NCBI GenBank assembly: GCA_916710115.1
Contig: CAKAOY010000083.1
Span: 1 to 5,739, forward strand
Length of the DNA stretch: 5,739 nucleotides
Direction of reading: 5' to 3'
DNA from: an uncultured Bergeyella sp.
GTDB taxonomy: Bacteria; Bacteroidota; Bacteroidia; Flavobacteriales; Weeksellaceae
Notes under the pieces: generated by a model
The model's input: the letters and a program-made list of their open reading frames with translations, nothing else
Database searches by the model: none
Told to the model about the DNA's origin: nothing
Position numbers and translations under genes: made by a program
Part shown: piece by piece, positions 5,604-5,739 of the stretch
Position numbering within the stretch: the first letter of the stretch is position 1
Layout of the letters: each line of letters begins with the position of its first letter

Positions 5604-5739
5604 TTATTGTTTTAGTTTTATTCTGAAAGTAGTTCCTTTTCCAAGTTCAGATTGAGCAACGAAAATTTCGCCGTTATGGTATTCTTCAATCACCCTTTTT
5701 GCGAGGCTTAGTCCTAGTCCCCAGCCTCTTGTTTTGGTA
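5604..5739 (-). CDS. Sensor histidine kinase, C-terminal end only
   Basis: The frame open to the right edge encodes the last 44 residues of a HATPase-type sensor histidine kinase, the membrane-linked half of a two-component system. TKTRGWGLGLSLAKRVIEEY contains the ATP-lid/G2 box (GWGLGLSLAKR), and the tail GEIFVAQSELGKGTTFRIKL is the usual final beta-hairpin ending GKGTTFRI. The phosphoacceptor histidine, sensor region and start lie outside the window, so its signal and response regulator are unknown. It ends with TAA at 5606-5604, followed by two bases and the ATG of the yjbR-like gene, which indicates an operon. This gene was too short in the window to be obvious and was found by translating the right edge. 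Confidence 0.9.
   Translation of the reverse strand, partial: TKTRGWGLGLSLAKRVIEEYHNGEIFVAQSELGKGTTFRIKLKQ

Overview
The window looks like an ordinary chromosomal stretch from a Bacteroidota organism, most likely Flavobacteriia and perhaps close to the Chryseobacterium/Riemerella group (Weeksellaceae). The DNA is A/T-rich, no start codon is preceded by a Shine-Dalgarno sequence, and several genes carry the Bacteroidota-type promoter (-33 TTTG, -7 TAnnTTTG). The protein flavour (flavobacterial acyl-CoA carboxylase, YjbR and histidine kinase C-terminus) agrees. The genus is an inference from memory, not from a search.

Layout, left to right. (1) 2-628, plus strand: the 3' part of an acyl-CoA carboxylase carboxyltransferase (beta) subunit, cut by the window edge. 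(2) 649-1147, plus strand: a self-contained rplS (ribosomal protein bL19) unit with a promoter, a structured 5' leader RNA, the gene and an intrinsic terminator. (3) 1146-2463, minus strand: a DedA-family membrane protein with its own -7 promoter element, a terminator-like hairpin, then a lone TrpG/PabA-type glutamine amidotransferase that converges on rplS. (4) 2530-3533, plus strand: a very A/T-rich gene for a GT-B-like putative glycosyltransferase, divergent from dedA and overlapping the 3' end of ung by 14 bp. (5) 3520-5225, minus strand: a GT2 glycosyltransferase with C-terminal membrane segments followed 11 bp later by ung (uracil-DNA glycosylase), expressed from a clear promoter. (6) 5251-5739, minus strand: the C-terminus of a sensor histidine kinase followed 2 bp later by a MmcQ/YjbR-family gene.

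The genes do not form one pathway. They are short independent units: lipid/acyl-CoA metabolism, translation, chorismate amination, membrane lipid-carrier recycling, surface glycan synthesis, DNA repair and signalling. DedA (probable undecaprenyl-phosphate recycling) and the two glycosyltransferases could both concern envelope glycans, but the sequence only shows proximity.

No tRNA, rRNA, CRISPR, insertion sequence, prophage or attachment site was seen. No gene-free stretch exceeds 300 bases; the longest is the 122 bp between the carboxylase and rplS, which is largely filled by the rplS promoter and leader. I found no convincing new multi-gene system. The most interesting non-coding element is the bL19 leader, whose long helix starts almost exactly at the predicted transcription start.
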